A DNA stretch of 64,000 nucleotides, taken from assembly GCA_028285035.1 (NCBI GenBank), contig JANQQF010000136.1, positions 1 through 64,000 of the forward strand, in the 5' to 3' direction. The notes beneath the pieces are model-generated. The model made no database searches. It saw only the letters and a list, made by a program, of their open reading frames with translations, and was not told where the DNA came from. Both the position numbers and the translations under genes were made by a program. The number at the start of each line of letters is the position of its first letter. Positions within the stretch are counted from its first letter, which is position 1. Of the stretch, positions 7,838 to 16,596 are shown piece by piece. Source of the stretch: Phycisphaerae bacterium. Lineage in GTDB: Bacteria; Chloroflexota; Anaerolineae; 4572-78; J111.

Positions 7838-10800
7838 TCGGTCTCCTTTGCTTCAGATAGATTGATAAGCTGTAAACCGAGCGTTTGGCTCAGACGCAGT
7901 TCATACAATTTTTCATTATGGGTAAAGGCATATACGCCATCTACAAACATGACAGGTCGGGTGTACCGTAAGACAGGGTGCTTGCGCCAAGAGCGTGGGA
8001 CAGCCTCATCTTGGGGGCTAAAGTGGTTGATGAGGGTCCAATTTTGCACGGTGATACTGTTTTGCCACAAGGCCCGTGCCCCTTCAGCCGTCAGCGGGGC
8101 TTGGTGGTCAAAGGGCAATACGCCCTCATCGGGGGTAAGATAAACCTCGTCATCTGTCTGAAAAAGACACACCAAGGTGATTCCAGGTGCGATGTCACGG
8201 GTTTTCGCTTGAAACGTTTCGTGTACATCGGGGTTATCTTCTTCCAGGCCTAAAATGGTTTGGGTGAGCAGACGAAAATCTTGAGGTGGCTTGATCAGAG
8301 GGCGTTTGGCTTTACTCATCTGCACCCGTTGATCCAACTTCATCTGCTGATGGGCAGTTTTTAAGGCATCTTGCCAATGTGGGTCATCATCTCGAATCAG
8401 GTCAGTGTAGACAGCCTCAATCAGCGAGGCCGTTTCAGCCGGAATAGTGAGTGACGTTCGCCCAGACAGTTGACGATAGGTCTGTAACAACAGATACCGC
8501 TCATCAATCAACTCATCCACCCCAAAGGAAGGGAGTTCATCGGCAAAATCCGGTGGGGAGAGGGTCAAACGGCGAGGGTGGCGGCGATTCGTGTCCCGTA
8601 ACTTATGGCGATGTAGGCGACCAGCCCGTTGTAACAGCAGGTCGATAGGGGCCACATCTGTCACCATCACATCAAAATCAAGATCCAAACTTTGTTCAAT
8701 CACTTGGGTGGCAACAACAATGGCTTTTTCGTGGAGTTTAGGTCGTCTGTCCCCCCGTCCCTCATCAGGTTTGCCAAACTTAGCCAATACGTCATCCTCT
8801 TTAGGTTTACGCCAAGCAAAAGGGAACCGCGCATGAAACAGAATTAAATTTTCTGGACTGATGTGGAGTAAGCCTTGCTGTCGGGCCTGTTCGAGCCGCT
8901 CAAAAATATCTTGAGCCCGTTTTACTGTGTTACAAATCACCGCAGCGCAGCCACCCTCAGCCAGTTCGATTTGCAGGGAATTCAAGATGGTGTCGGGCGT
9001 GCTGTCAGCTAACCAATTGAGATGTAGGGTGATGTCTTGTGGTTTGGTGAGGGGAATGGTTTGTGGTGGTTGTTCAGTATGAGCAATCGTCAGCGCAGGG
9101 TACGGTGTAGGGTTATTTGGATCAGATTGTAAGTCCTCATCGGTATAAGCTTTGACAAATTTCTGTCGGGTCACGGTTGGTAAGGTAGCTGAGAGCATAA
9201 TCACAGAGGTACCCACAGCATTGAGCCAACGCAGCACTCGCTCAAAAAGGGTGGACATGTAGGTGTCATAGGCGTGAACCTCATCAAAGATGACCACTTT
9301 GTGGCTCAAGCCAAGCATTCGGACAAAAAAATGTTTGGTTTGTAGGACACTCAGCAATGTTTGATCCACGGTGCCTACACCAAATGGGGCCAGTAACGTT
9401 TGTTTACTCCGTTCGATAAACCAACTCATCGCCACCACCCCTGTCTCTTCATCGTCGCCAACTTCGTTCAGATAAAGCGCTTCTTGAGCCGCATCAAACA
9501 TTGCATTTCCGTGAGCAAGGGGAATATTGATGAGAACATCAGGATAATTGTGATCTAAAAATTGGGTGGTTCGTTGGTACATTTGATTACTCGTTGCTTG
9601 GGTCGGCATTGCAATGTAAAAGCCTCGACCATTGTGTTTTTGCAACCACACATTCGTGAGATATTGAGCAATTTCCGTTTTCCCAATCCCAGTAGGGGCT
9701 TCAACAATCAGCAATGTCGGGTTTGGGGCATCAAGAGCAGCCTTGATAACCTCTTGTTGGACAGGATGTGGTTTAGCAAAGTTGAGATAGCGATAAACTT
9801 CGGAAAAGTCACGAACCACCCCCGTCGCCTGCCAGCCAATCCAGCCTAATTTTTTAAGAGCCTTTTCAACGGCAACAGCGGTTCTGGTCGCATAGTCACG
9901 GGTACTGAGGACATCACCCTCTAGGGCAAAGTGGTCAGGATTTGAGCCAACCCAATCGGCCAATGAGGTTAAACCAGACAGTAAGGTCAGCAGTGTATTG
10001 AGATCAACAGTACTCAGTTCGACCTCAATTTGAGGCGGGGGGAAAACAGCCCGCAACATCCAATACAAATCACGCCGCATCTCATTCCAAAGCGGGCAGG
10101 CATCATCGTTAACGCCTTCGGTGGCATAGGGGCTGGGCCAACTGCCGTGATGCCCTCCCAAAGCAACACTTATTTTTTTAGCAAAACCCTTTTCATAGCC
10201 TTCATACTCAATGAGCAATTTGGGCAAAGCCCACGTCGTCACGGTCGCGTGGGGGCAGGCGTTGGTTGATGAATTGTAGTGCGCCTCATCAATCGACAAT
10301 CCAATCTCGGTAAATTTTTGTCGAAGCCAAGCGGGGGCATACTTTCGCTGATACGCAGGGCTTGCTTTGCCCAAATCGTGTAGTGCCGTAATAAACGCAA
10401 AAAATCGGCCCGTTTCAACAACTGTCAGATTGAGCATCTCAGCCATTTGCTCACGAAAGCGAGGGGTGAAAACATTTTTCCAGAGGGCTAGGGCTACTGT
10501 GCCAACATCAATCAGATGGTAGTGCAGTAGGTGAATTTGGTCACGATTTTTACGATTGGTTTTGGCGTAGAGCCATTGGTAAGGTTGTCGTTGGGTAGGT
10601 GGACGGAGTTGGTAAATTTCAGCTAGCTGTTTGATATGATGAGTCAATCGCTGTCGCAAATCCTCCGGTTCTAGCACCTCTACATCCCATCCCCACGAGC
10701 GCACCCACGGGGCGATATCTGTCGTATCCGCCACATCGACCCACCAGCGTAAATGCCCCTCTTTTTCCTCATCCCATTCATAATCCTGCGAGGGATGCCA

Positions 10801-11586
10801 ATTGGTTTCCAACACCCGCTGGGCCACATTCTCGCTAAAACGTAGGGTCACACGAGTGGTTTCTTCGCCTGTGATGACGGACCAAGCGGTATCGAAGATG
10901 GAAAGACCAGGAAACTCTTCGGGAATGGCATAGGTCTCCTTAGGAAACACTTCAACCGCCTCAATCCGGCTCAGTTTGTAAGAACATAGTTCACTGACCA
11001 AGAAACTGTATCCAATCAAGTAAGTAGAAAAACCAATAGCTGAGGGTTCGATCAGATAGATTTCAAAGGTAGTATCGAATGAATCACCCCATAAGGGCTT
11101 ATAGGTTAAACGAACTTTTTGCTGGTTAAGATAAGCTTGAATAAGCGTTTGAAAGATGTCGTGATAGCCTGGATGGTCTTCACGTTCAGCCAGCTTTTGA
11201 GCAGCCGCGTGAATATTAGGACTTATCGGTACATCCGATTTTAAAGCATCGGCCAAATTGTATAACGCCGTCTCTGCGTATTCATTTCGTTTGTCTGATT
11301 GTTTGACAAATAGGCGAGCCGCCAAATAAAGCGTGTAGGCTTCCTCGGGAACAAGTTCAAATTGACGCAGACGAGTTCCTTGATAATCTGGGTTACAGAA
11401 CCAAAGTACTCCTTCTTTGAAGACCTTTGCCTCTCGGTCAAGTTCATTTAAATAATTGTTAACTGTTCGATTATCAAAGCCAGACAAATCGGCCAATTCT
11501 CTTTGGCGAATTCCATTATTTTCTCGGATTATCATCCAGATACGCTTCTTGCGCTGTTCTTTTACTTCATCCTTGATACGTGCCAT
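7834..11586 (-). CDS. cas3: HTH-WYL-WCX regulator fused to type I-E Cas3 helicase-nuclease
   Basis: This single 1250-aa frame joins a complete WYL-type regulator to Cas3. Residues 1-67 form a winged HTH (RELADLSGFDNRTVNNYL as recognition region). About 145-220 is a WYL domain with FSTYLIGY in place of the usual WYL core. About 243-325 is a WCX extension ending WVRSWGWDVEVLEPEDLRQRL. Cas3 starts near residue 338 (LYAKTN). The HD nuclease shows H355/H357, HD403-404 and HH479-480. The helicase has APTGIGKT (630-637), DEVH (768-771), SAT (799-801) and motif VI QRAGRLHRH. All catalytic motifs look intact. The protein should degrade DNA once Cascade opens a target; the N-terminal part suggests ligand-controlled DNA binding, perhaps autoregulation. 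A GGAGG site precedes the ATG. No frameshift or stop separates the parts. Confidence 0.93.
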   Translation of the reverse strand: MARIKDEVKEQRKKRIWMIIRENNGIRQRELADLSGFDNRTVNNYLNELDREAKVFKEGVLWFCNPDYQGTRLRQFELVPEEAYTLYLAARLFVKQSDKRNEYAETALYNLADALKSDVPISPNIHAAAQKLAEREDHPGYHDIFQTLIQAYLNQQKVRLTYKPLWGDSFDTTFEIYLIEPSAIGFSTYLIGYSFLVSELCSYKLSRIEAVEVFPKETYAIPEEFPGLSIFDTAWSVITGEETTRVTLRFSENVAQRVLETNWHPSQDYEWDEEKEGHLRWWVDVADTTDIAPWVRSWGWDVEVLEPEDLRQRLTHHIKQLAEIYQLRPPTQRQPYQWLYAKTNRKNRDQIHLLHYHLIDVGTVALALWKNVFTPRFREQMAEMLNLTVVETGRFFAFITALHDLGKASPAYQRKYAPAWLRQKFTEIGLSIDEAHYNSSTNACPHATVTTWALPKLLIEYEGYEKGFAKKISVALGGHHGSWPSPYATEGVNDDACPLWNEMRRDLYWMLRAVFPPPQIEVELSTVDLNTLLTLLSGLTSLADWVGSNPDHFALEGDVLSTRDYATRTAVAVEKALKKLGWIGWQATGVVRDFSEVYRYLNFAKPHPVQQEVIKAALDAPNPTLLIVEAPTGIGKTEIAQYLTNVWLQKHNGRGFYIAMPTQATSNQMYQRTTQFLDHNYPDVLINIPLAHGNAMFDAAQEALYLNEVGDDEETGVVAMSWFIERSKQTLLAPFGVGTVDQTLLSVLQTKHFFVRMLGLSHKVVIFDEVHAYDTYMSTLFERVLRWLNAVGTSVIMLSATLPTVTRQKFVKAYTDEDLQSDPNNPTPYPALTIAHTEQPPQTIPLTKPQDITLHLNWLADSTPDTILNSLQIELAEGGCAAVICNTVKRAQDIFERLEQARQQGLLHISPENLILFHARFPFAWRKPKEDDVLAKFGKPDEGRGDRRPKLHEKAIVVATQVIEQSLDLDFDVMVTDVAPIDLLLQRAGRLHRHKLRDTNRRHPRRLTLSPPDFADELPSFGVDELIDERYLLLQTYRQLSGRTSLTIPAETASLIEAVYTDLIRDDDPHWQDALKTAHQQMKLDQRVQMSKAKRPLIKPPQDFRLLTQTILGLEEDNPDVHETFQAKTRDIAPGITLVCLFQTDDEVYLTPDEGVLPFDHQAPLTAEGARALWQNSITVQNWTLINHFSPQDEAVPRSWRKHPVLRYTRPVMFVDGVYAFTHNEKLYELRLSQTLGLQLINLSEAKETE

Positions 11587-11615
11587 AATACCTCCAATGT
11601 CATATATCTTTAGTT

Positions 11616-11658
11616 TAAGGCGTAGTTGGAAAATTAAATACCCCCAATTTCTCCAAAC
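11616..11658 (-). promoter_or_regulatory. Predicted operator upstream of the WYL-cas3 operon
   Basis: The box TAAGGCGTAGTTGGAAA at 11616-11632 (plus strand) matches the box at 11907-11923 upstream of the small HTH gene at 15 of 17 positions. It includes a GTTGGAA half-site (11625-11631), and a looser inverted half tccaaac lies at 11652-11658. It lies about 30 bp before the start codon. This is inferred to be a shared binding site for the HTH domains; a regulatory role is not proven. Confidence 0.5.
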
Positions 11659-11865
11659 TCACTCATCTTCACCAAACCAACTTCGGCCCTCTTTGTAGGC
11701 CTTGCCTTTGCGTTGCAACCGTCGCAGATAATTATTGGTTGTCCGGCGTTCCCAGCCGAGTTCTTCAGATAATTCGCTCTCTCGAATGCCAAACAGATGC
11801 TTCGTCAGCTTTCGCCGCACTTGTCCTTCTTTACTTGCCTTTTCTCCATTTCGTAACCGTGCCAT
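11659..11865 (-). CDS. Small stand-alone HTH protein, paralogue of the Cas3-fused HTH
   Basis: This 68-aa protein consists only of a winged-helix HTH. It aligns end to end with residues 1-67 of the Cas3 fusion: both start MAR, both have IR.-REL-type and RRTTNNYL/RTVNNYL recognition helices, and both end AK.-FKEG..WF or KAYKEGRSWF. It has a strong AGGAGG ribosome site and a ribosome-site region resembling that of WYL-cas3. It could be a small repressor of the cas operon, or a truncated copy of the regulator that lost its WYL part. It lies 72 bp upstream of the fusion gene on the same strand. Confidence 0.7.
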   Translation of the reverse strand: MARLRNGEKASKEGQVRRKLTKHLFGIRESELSEELGWERRTTNNYLRRLQRKGKAYKEGRSWFGEDE

Positions 11866-11906
11866 TGTATACCTCCTGAATGTAATTTTTGAAGTTACTT
11901 TCAGGG

Positions 11907-11936
11907 TAAGGCGCGGTTGGAAATTATTGTTCCAAC
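11907..11936 (-). promoter_or_regulatory. Palindromic operator candidate upstream of the small HTH gene
   Basis: A perfect inverted repeat, GTTGGAA-N7-TTCCAAC, lies at 11916-11936. It overlaps the box TAAGGCG.-GTTGGAAA shared with the WYL-cas3 upstream region. A further half-site, aagttgga, lies at 11953-11960. Symmetry and position about 50 bp before the start codon fit a dimeric HTH operator. The assignment is inferred from sequence symmetry only. Confidence 0.55.
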
Positions 11937-11970
11937 TTTTTGAATTGGTTTAAAGTTGGAGAAATTTCAT

Positions 11971-12098
11971 TGCCCGACCTCCGCGTGGGGCTAAAGCCGC
12001 CACGCTATCGTAGGTGAAAGAGGACTAAAGCCCTCTTAGCCTGATTTAGCGGGGGTTCCACCTAAAATAGGGGATTTATTCCCCGCCGAGACTCGGCA
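11971..12098. repeat. REP-like hairpin cluster (cousin of the RAYT-flanking repeats)
   Basis: Several hairpins with TAAA- or TTTA-type loops are strung together: ggggctaaagcc, a gagg/cctc stem around actaaagc, and ggggatttattcccc at about 12070-12084. The wording (ccacgctatcgtaggtg, ggggatttattccccgcc) resembles the units around the RAYT gene at 2-3 kb in a different arrangement. The stretch 11866-12511 contains this cluster, the operator candidate and a MITE-like element, but no supported gene. Confidence 0.6.
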
Positions 12099-12352
12099 CT
12101 TTAAAAGAAGGCTGTTGCAACTAACGCAACACAATGGCTCAATCTCTCCGAAAATCAGATCATTTTATAACTCAGTATTTAAAGAGTTTACTACAACAAC
12201 TTTGCTACAAAAAATAGAGTTATTTTCTAAATACCACAAATAATTCCAATATCTCATTGTTCCAGGGAAAGGGTCGTGATAAGATTGAGGGGTATCGGCT
12301 GTCATTTTGACTGATCAACACTATCAGCCGAATATTGTATGCTACAATTGAC

Positions 12353-12464
12353 CAGGACTTACGCAACGCGTTGATTGAGCCTGTCGAAATCAATACTTGT
12401 AGGGCGAAATGCCTGGTTTCGACAAGCTCAACCAACATTTTACTCATATTCTGCGTAAGTCCTG
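12353..12464. repeat. 112-bp MITE-like inverted-repeat element, copy 1
   Basis: The element has perfect 13-bp terminal inverted repeats, caggacttacgca and tgcgtaagtcctg. Inner inverted segments (ttgagcctgtcgaaatca and tggtttcgacaagctcaa) allow the whole element to fold into one long imperfect hairpin. A second copy in opposite orientation lies at 51976-52086. It lies just past the stop of the SulP gene and may also act as a terminator. It encodes nothing. Confidence 0.8.
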
Positions 12465-12511
12465 TCCCATTGCTTTGTGACCTTGGGGTTCTGCTCTTTT
12501 CCTACATTGCA

Positions 12512-14665
12512 TCAGGTTTCAACCCCTTCGAGTAGTTGAGCCAAATTCCAGGCAATCATCCCTCCCTGTAGAATGCTCACATTTTCAAATCCTTGGTTCT
12601 TGAGCGCATACGCCACCCTCAAGCTACGACGGCCGCTACGACACACAAAAACGACAGGTTGGTCTTTATTCAAAACCGAGGTATCCGCCAATAATTCAGG
12701 TAATGGGATCAAGGTTGAATGAGGGACATGACCACCACTAAACTCACGTGGTTCACGCACATCGATAATTTTCACAGAGTCATTATTTCTGGCAAGATGC
12801 CACAAATCGTTGGCTGAGATAGTTTCAATCTCAGACACTGAAATATATTCGGGTAGTGGGGGATCAAATTCATAAGAACGTTTAGGTAACTCTTTACACT
12901 CCATAAAGACCCGAACGTCACATTCATAGATACATATAGCTGGGTCAAGCACCTTGTAGAACAGTTCGGATATCACCTCATCTGCCATAGGAAATTGCTT
13001 GGGTCCTAATTCATCATAAAAGCCCGTTGTTTTCATGACTTCTTTCACAGGCCGTTGCAACTTCATGAAGTAAATATCACCACCCCGTTCTTGACAACTC
13101 CGTCGTATCGACTCGAGCATATGAATACCACTAAAATCACAGTTGTTAACCCCGTGCATCCTGAAAAGCAGATATCGTTGATCAGGGTTATCCGCCAGAT
13201 GTTGTAAAATCGTTTCTTCTACGTGGCTAACCGCACCAAAGTAGAGATCGCCTGAAATCTTGATGATGCCGAGTTGGGGGCATTGGTCGCGATCAGACCG
13301 TTTCTCAATAAAGTGATTGAACTCCAAATCAGGGACCACGGGGAATACACGGGGAACACTGGTGGTGATAATGTACACCGCGAAAGACAGCATGATGCCA
13401 AGGAGAACCGCAAGCTCAATGTGCAGGAATAAGGTACCCGCAAAGGTTACCACCATAATTAGGGCATCTCCACGGGACCCCTGAAAAATTCGCGCTATCT
13501 CCTCTTTATCAATCATCCCATAGGCGGTGACAATGAGCACACCAGACAAGGCAGTCCGCGGCAGGTAGACTGCAAACGGGGCCAAGACAAACAGCCCGAT
13601 GAGCACAACAATACTGGAGATGATGGCGCTCATGCCAGATCGGGCATCGGAGGTGAAATTGACCGCTGAACGGGAGAAGGAGCCAGCGACGGGATAGCCA
13701 GAAAAAAAGCCAGAGATGATATTGGCTAACCCTTGCCCGACAAATTCTTGATTACTATCCAGTCGTTGGCCCGTTTGGGCAGAGATTGAGCGGGAGATTG
13801 CTGAGGTCTCTACCAGACCGATTGCTCCCACGGCGATGGCTCCAGTAGCGAGGCTGGAGATAAAATCAAGATCAAGTAAGGGGAGTGATGCTAAGGGAGG
13901 TAGGCTTGATGGTAATTGACCGATGACGCTGACGCCAGCCTGATCGAGACCAAAAACAAATACAATTATTGAAGCGATAGCCATACTCAAAAATGCCGCA
14001 GGTAGCTTGGGTGCCAAACCTTTAAGGGCCAGCAAAAAGATAATGGTTCCCACCCCAATGGCAGTAGTCATGATATGAAGTTGGGTAATATTTCCAATCA
14101 CCCCTTGCAGGGTTTCGATTAAATTGTGGCTCGAAAAGGAAAGTCCAAACAAACTTCGTAATTGATTGAATGCAATCAATACTCCGGCCCCAGTTGAAAA
14201 GCCAACGACAACCGAGTGCGAGACAAAATTGACTAAGACACCCAATCGAACCAATCCCATTATCAATTGGAACAGCCCAACCATCACCGCCAACATCCCC
14301 GCCGCAATGATAAATTCGGGGCTACCTGGTTCAGCAATGATCAAGAGGGATGATAGAACAAGCAGAGAGATAGCGTTCGTTGGCCCTGTATGAATTTGAT
14401 TTGACGATCCCCATAAGGCCCCAACCACAGCCGCAACAATGGCCGCAAATAAACCCATCTCTGGGGGAAGTTCAGCAATCAACGCGAAAGCAATGGCTTG
14501 AGGAAGTAGAATGACCCCAACCGTTAACCCGGCCATCAAATCAGGACGAAAGTCACTATAATTGTACTCTCTAAAAAAACTAATGGGACGTAATAGATAG
14601 CGTGGAATATGATCAAAATTCCCAATCAAGGAAACGCCATTGGTCAACGTCTTTGTTGTGCTCAA
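12512..14665 (-). CDS. SulP-family anion transporter with STAS and C-terminal rhodanese domains
   Basis: The first 430 residues are the SulP membrane domain with about 10-14 hydrophobic segments and the family N-terminal segment AGLTVGVILLPQAIAFALIA. A STAS domain follows (about 460-560, with MHGVNNCDFSGIHMLESI). The C terminus (about 615-712) is a rhodanese domain with the Cys loop VCRSGRRS, so the sulfurtransferase Cys is present. SulP proteins carry sulfate or bicarbonate; the attached rhodanese suggests a link to sulfur species, which is inference. The start appears to be TTG with an AGGCGG site 8 bp upstream; the next Met is at residue 45, inside the first membrane segment. Confidence 0.88.
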   Translation of the reverse strand: MSTTKTLTNGVSLIGNFDHIPRYLLRPISFFREYNYSDFRPDLMAGLTVGVILLPQAIAFALIAELPPEMGLFAAIVAAVVGALWGSSNQIHTGPTNAISLLVLSSLLIIAEPGSPEFIIAAGMLAVMVGLFQLIMGLVRLGVLVNFVSHSVVVGFSTGAGVLIAFNQLRSLFGLSFSSHNLIETLQGVIGNITQLHIMTTAIGVGTIIFLLALKGLAPKLPAAFLSMAIASIIVFVFGLDQAGVSVIGQLPSSLPPLASLPLLDLDFISSLATGAIAVGAIGLVETSAISRSISAQTGQRLDSNQEFVGQGLANIISGFFSGYPVAGSFSRSAVNFTSDARSGMSAIISSIVVLIGLFVLAPFAVYLPRTALSGVLIVTAYGMIDKEEIARIFQGSRGDALIMVVTFAGTLFLHIELAVLLGIMLSFAVYIITTSVPRVFPVVPDLEFNHFIEKRSDRDQCPQLGIIKISGDLYFGAVSHVEETILQHLADNPDQRYLLFRMHGVNNCDFSGIHMLESIRRSCQERGGDIYFMKLQRPVKEVMKTTGFYDELGPKQFPMADEVISELFYKVLDPAICIYECDVRVFMECKELPKRSYEFDPPLPEYISVSEIETISANDLWHLARNNDSVKIIDVREPREFSGGHVPHSTLIPLPELLADTSVLNKDQPVVFVCRSGRRSLRVAYALKNQGFENVSILQGGMIAWNLAQLLEGVET

Positions 14666-14801
14666 AGATCACCGCCTTTCATACACTCAGGTCGATCTCG
14701 GCTTAAGTGATTCGCAAAAAGTAATTCGCAAAAAATAGGCACACCCCTCGATTATAAAAAAGGCCAGAACAATCAACAAATCAAACAATTCCAAACGTTA
14801 A

Positions 14802-15896
14802 TTACTGAGAAAATGACTCATCGTAAAGTTTTGTTTGCCGATTCCAATCATATTGAGCCACCACCGAACGCAGGCTAAATTGTCGGGTTTGATCAATGTT
14901 TGTTATAGCTTCGGCCAGACGAGTCAATAAATCTTCAAAATCATCATAAAAGCAACGTGGGTGATACTCAACAGGAATGATCCAAGGATAAGCAAGTCGC
15001 TTGGGAAGGAGCGGAAATGTATTACAATACAAGGCCTCAACAATGCTCGCCCCAAAGAAATCTTGGTTAGAGGTTACTGGGATAATATCGGCTTGCCACA
15101 CCCAGCGGGCGTAGTCGGCAAAGGTTTCAGCGTAGCCAAAGTGAACAATATGTTTCGCTAGAGTTTTCTCGGCCTCAAGAAAAATTTCTGGCTTACGACT
15201 AAAATTCTCACCAAGAACAGCCAATTCAAAATCAAGCCCTTGTCCAGACAAAATGGTCAATGCCCTAAAAAATTCATCGGGGTTTTTATCGTGTTCCCAA
15301 CGGTGACACCACAAAATGAGTGGTTTGGTATTTAGCTGGGTTGGACCCACCCCATCAAACCGTTCTAAATCCAGCCCTAGAGGCAAGACCTCGCTTTTTG
15401 CTTGGATTTGCCCAACCGTGTCAAGCTCATTGTAGTCTGGAAAATGCTTTAGCAGCTTTGGCAATTCTCCGAGAAAACTGTCCAGATGGTACTTTGAATT
15501 GAATAATACCCGATCCGCAGCCAACGCTGAGGTATAATTGATAAAGCCATAATGTTTATCCCGTTGCTGGACAATATCGCGGTCGGTGGGGGACCACGGA
15601 TAGGTGAGTTGATTTTCGTGAAAGTAGATGGCAATAGGTGTTTGGGCAGTATGCTTTCGGGTTAGCGCCAAAAATGTTGTTAGGTCCAACATATCTGTAG
15701 CCAGAATCAAATCCGGCTGTAAGTCTGAAGCCAAAAATTGGCGGGCTAGAGTCACCGCTCCACCATGCATTCGCCATTTCCAAAAGCGCCCCGGCAAGCT
15801 TAAAATGTGGATTTGGTGGTCACTATGTTCAGCATATCCTTTGGCCCAAGCCGCATGTGAGCCGGTGAAGTAAGGCTCCAATAGCAGAATTTTCAT
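14802..15896 (-). CDS. Probable tRNA-queuosine alpha-mannosyltransferase (GTDC1/DUF3524-like, GT-B)
   Basis: The N-terminal block MKILLLEPYFTGSHAAWAKGY and the stretches ATDMLDLTTFLAL and IAIYFHENQLTYPWSP are the hallmark segments of the DUF3524 family, whose animal member mannosylates queuosine in tRNA-Asp. The C-terminal half has a GT4-like nucleotide-sugar fold (LPLGLDLERF, WCHRWEHDKNPDEF, FGASIVEALYCNTFPLLP). It is 364 aa, full length. The family also occurs in bacteria, where it is proposed to modify queuosine; the substrate here is inferred. It is monocistronic and faces the dihydrofolate-reductase-like gene. Confidence 0.8.
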   Translation of the reverse strand: MKILLLEPYFTGSHAAWAKGYAEHSDHQIHILSLPGRFWKWRMHGGAVTLARQFLASDLQPDLILATDMLDLTTFLALTRKHTAQTPIAIYFHENQLTYPWSPTDRDIVQQRDKHYGFINYTSALAADRVLFNSKYHLDSFLGELPKLLKHFPDYNELDTVGQIQAKSEVLPLGLDLERFDGVGPTQLNTKPLILWCHRWEHDKNPDEFFRALTILSGQGLDFELAVLGENFSRKPEIFLEAEKTLAKHIVHFGYAETFADYARWVWQADIIPVTSNQDFFGASIVEALYCNTFPLLPKRLAYPWIIPVEYHPRCFYDDFEDLLTRLAEAITNIDQTRQFSLRSVVAQYDWNRQTKLYDESFSQ

Positions 15897-16014
15897 TAGC
15901 TTTCCTCGTACAGTTATTATGATGCAATTTGGTTAGCGAACAAATTCGGCCAAATTTGGTTTCTGTATGGGAATCAAGATAATAGTGAATATTGAGGTCA
16001 GTGAGGAGATTCCT

Positions 16015-16557
16015 ATGAAAGCATCGGTCTATATTGCAACAAGTTTGGATGGCTTTATTGCCAGAGAAGATGGGGGATTGGATTGGTTGCCAGGCAGTGA
16101 TGGTGAGGAGAGTGATCAAAATAACGAGGATTATGGGTATCAGGCCTTTATGGACTCCGTCGACACCTTAGTGATGGGGCGGAACACCTATGGGCTGGTT
16201 GTCTCCTTTGGGCAATGGCCTTATGGCGAGAAACGGGTGGTGGTACTTAGCCAAACCTTAACCGAACTCGCTGACGGCTTACCAGACACAGTTGAAATCA
16301 GTACGCAAGCACCTGTTGAGTTAGTCAAGCGGCTTGAGGCCGAAGAAATGAAACATCTTTATATTGATGGTGGAAAAACGATTCAGAGTTTCTTGCGCGC
16401 TGGCCTTATTCAGGAGTTGATTATTACGCGAGTCCCCATTTTGATTGGGCAAGGCATTCCACTTTTTGGCCCCCTTGCCAACGATGTGAAACTAACTCAT
16501 CTTAAGACCCAAACTTTTGAGAACGGCTTTGTGCAAAGTAAGTATCAGGTTGGGTAG
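16015..16557 (+). CDS. Dihydrofolate reductase / RibD C-terminal family protein
   Basis: The protein (180 aa) has the family opening KASVYIATSLDGFIAREDGGLDWLP, the NADPH-binding VMGRNTYG segment and the glycine-rich HLYIDGGKTIQSFL motif. These proteins reduce pterin or flavin-precursor type substrates, and the exact substrate cannot be read from sequence. A gaggag site precedes the ATG at 16015; an in-frame ATG at 15967 is less likely because it lacks such a site. It is followed at 39 bp by a glutaredoxin-like gene, possibly cotranscribed. Confidence 0.88.
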   Translation: MKASVYIATSLDGFIAREDGGLDWLPGSDGEESDQNNEDYGYQAFMDSVDTLVMGRNTYGLVVSFGQWPYGEKRVVVLSQTLTELADGLPDTVEISTQAPVELVKRLEAEEMKHLYIDGGKTIQSFLRAGLIQELIITRVPILIGQGIPLFGPLANDVKLTHLKTQTFENGFVQSKYQVG

Positions 16558-16596
16558 CGTCGTCTATGATACAAAGATGGTTTCAAGGAGTGTGAT

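Noticed and set aside
11587..12511. Searched for a CRISPR array beside the cas operon
   Set aside because: The repeats here are hairpin clusters and a MITE-like element; no evenly spaced 28-30-nt repeats with unique spacers are present.
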